NCBI GenBank assembly: GCA_017551425.1
Contig: JAFZLQ010000002.1
Location: forward strand, 1 to 12,462
Direction: 5' to 3'
Length of the DNA: 12,462 bases
Source: Bacteroidales bacterium
Lineage (GTDB): Bacteria > Bacteroidota > Bacteroidia > Bacteroidales > UBA932
Shown here: in pieces, positions 12,461-12,462 of the stretch
Numbering within the stretch: position 1 is the stretch's first letter
How the letters are laid out: every line of letters begins with the position of its first letter
Notes under the pieces: model-generated
Database searches by the model: none
What the model was told of the DNA's origin: nothing
The model's input: the letters and a program-made list of their open reading frames with translations, nothing else
Program-made: the position numbers and the translations under genes

Positions 12461-12462
12461 CC

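Overview
The window looks like chromosome of a fairly GC-rich member of the Bacteroidales (Bacteroidota), probably an uncultured gut-type lineage. The evidence is the TAnnTTTG-type -7 promoter boxes (one with a TTTG -33 box at exactly 19 bp), the near absence of Shine-Dalgarno sequences, and the protein repertoire: a secreted C69 dipeptidase, an OprO/P-like porin, a TlpA-like thioredoxin lipoprotein, a large lipoprotein with a fimbrillin-like N-terminus, and fusA followed by rpsJ. I cannot name a genus.

Left part (1-5207, all minus strand). A consensus promoter at 5177-5207 reads leftward into a 43-codon ORF (5025-5156). Its stop overlaps the start of an ~840-residue lipoprotein (2503-5028), which is followed after 11 bp by a C69-family dipeptidase (785-2491). 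This is probably one operon. A second promoter at 764-771 then drives a small exported protein of unknown function (348-755), which overlaps by 4 bp the start of pheS. PheS is cut by the window edge after 117 codons.

Middle (5208-7630). The ~280-bp gap before clpB has no gene. It holds a 24-bp tandem repeat array (5307-5416) between two inverted REP-like palindromes (5262-5301, 5434-5463). ClpB (5490-7538, plus) has an unusually good Shine-Dalgarno, lacks the whole N-terminal Clp domain and has a shortened segment in its second ATPase module. Two tandem copies of a palindrome follow it.

Right-centre (7631-9875). A porin (minus) and a TlpA-like thioredoxin lipoprotein (plus) are divergently transcribed from a 53-bp region with overlapping promoters. 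The last 48 bp of the thioredoxin gene, stop codon included, recur in inverted orientation 2 bp after the porin stop. The pair is therefore bounded by inverted repeats and carries the relic of a second thioredoxin gene.

Right (9846-12460). A bidirectional terminator separates the thioredoxin gene from a minus-strand tRNA with anticodon CAU, which has its own promoter, and from the translation genes fusA and rpsJ. No rplC or other S10-operon gene follows rpsJ, so the usual str/S10 cluster is broken here.

The best leads for something new are the inverted-repeat-bounded porin/thioredoxin segment, the 43-residue peptide at the head of the lipoprotein/peptidase operon, and the N-domain-less ClpB behind a repeat island. 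No defence system, CRISPR array, prophage or transposase is visible.
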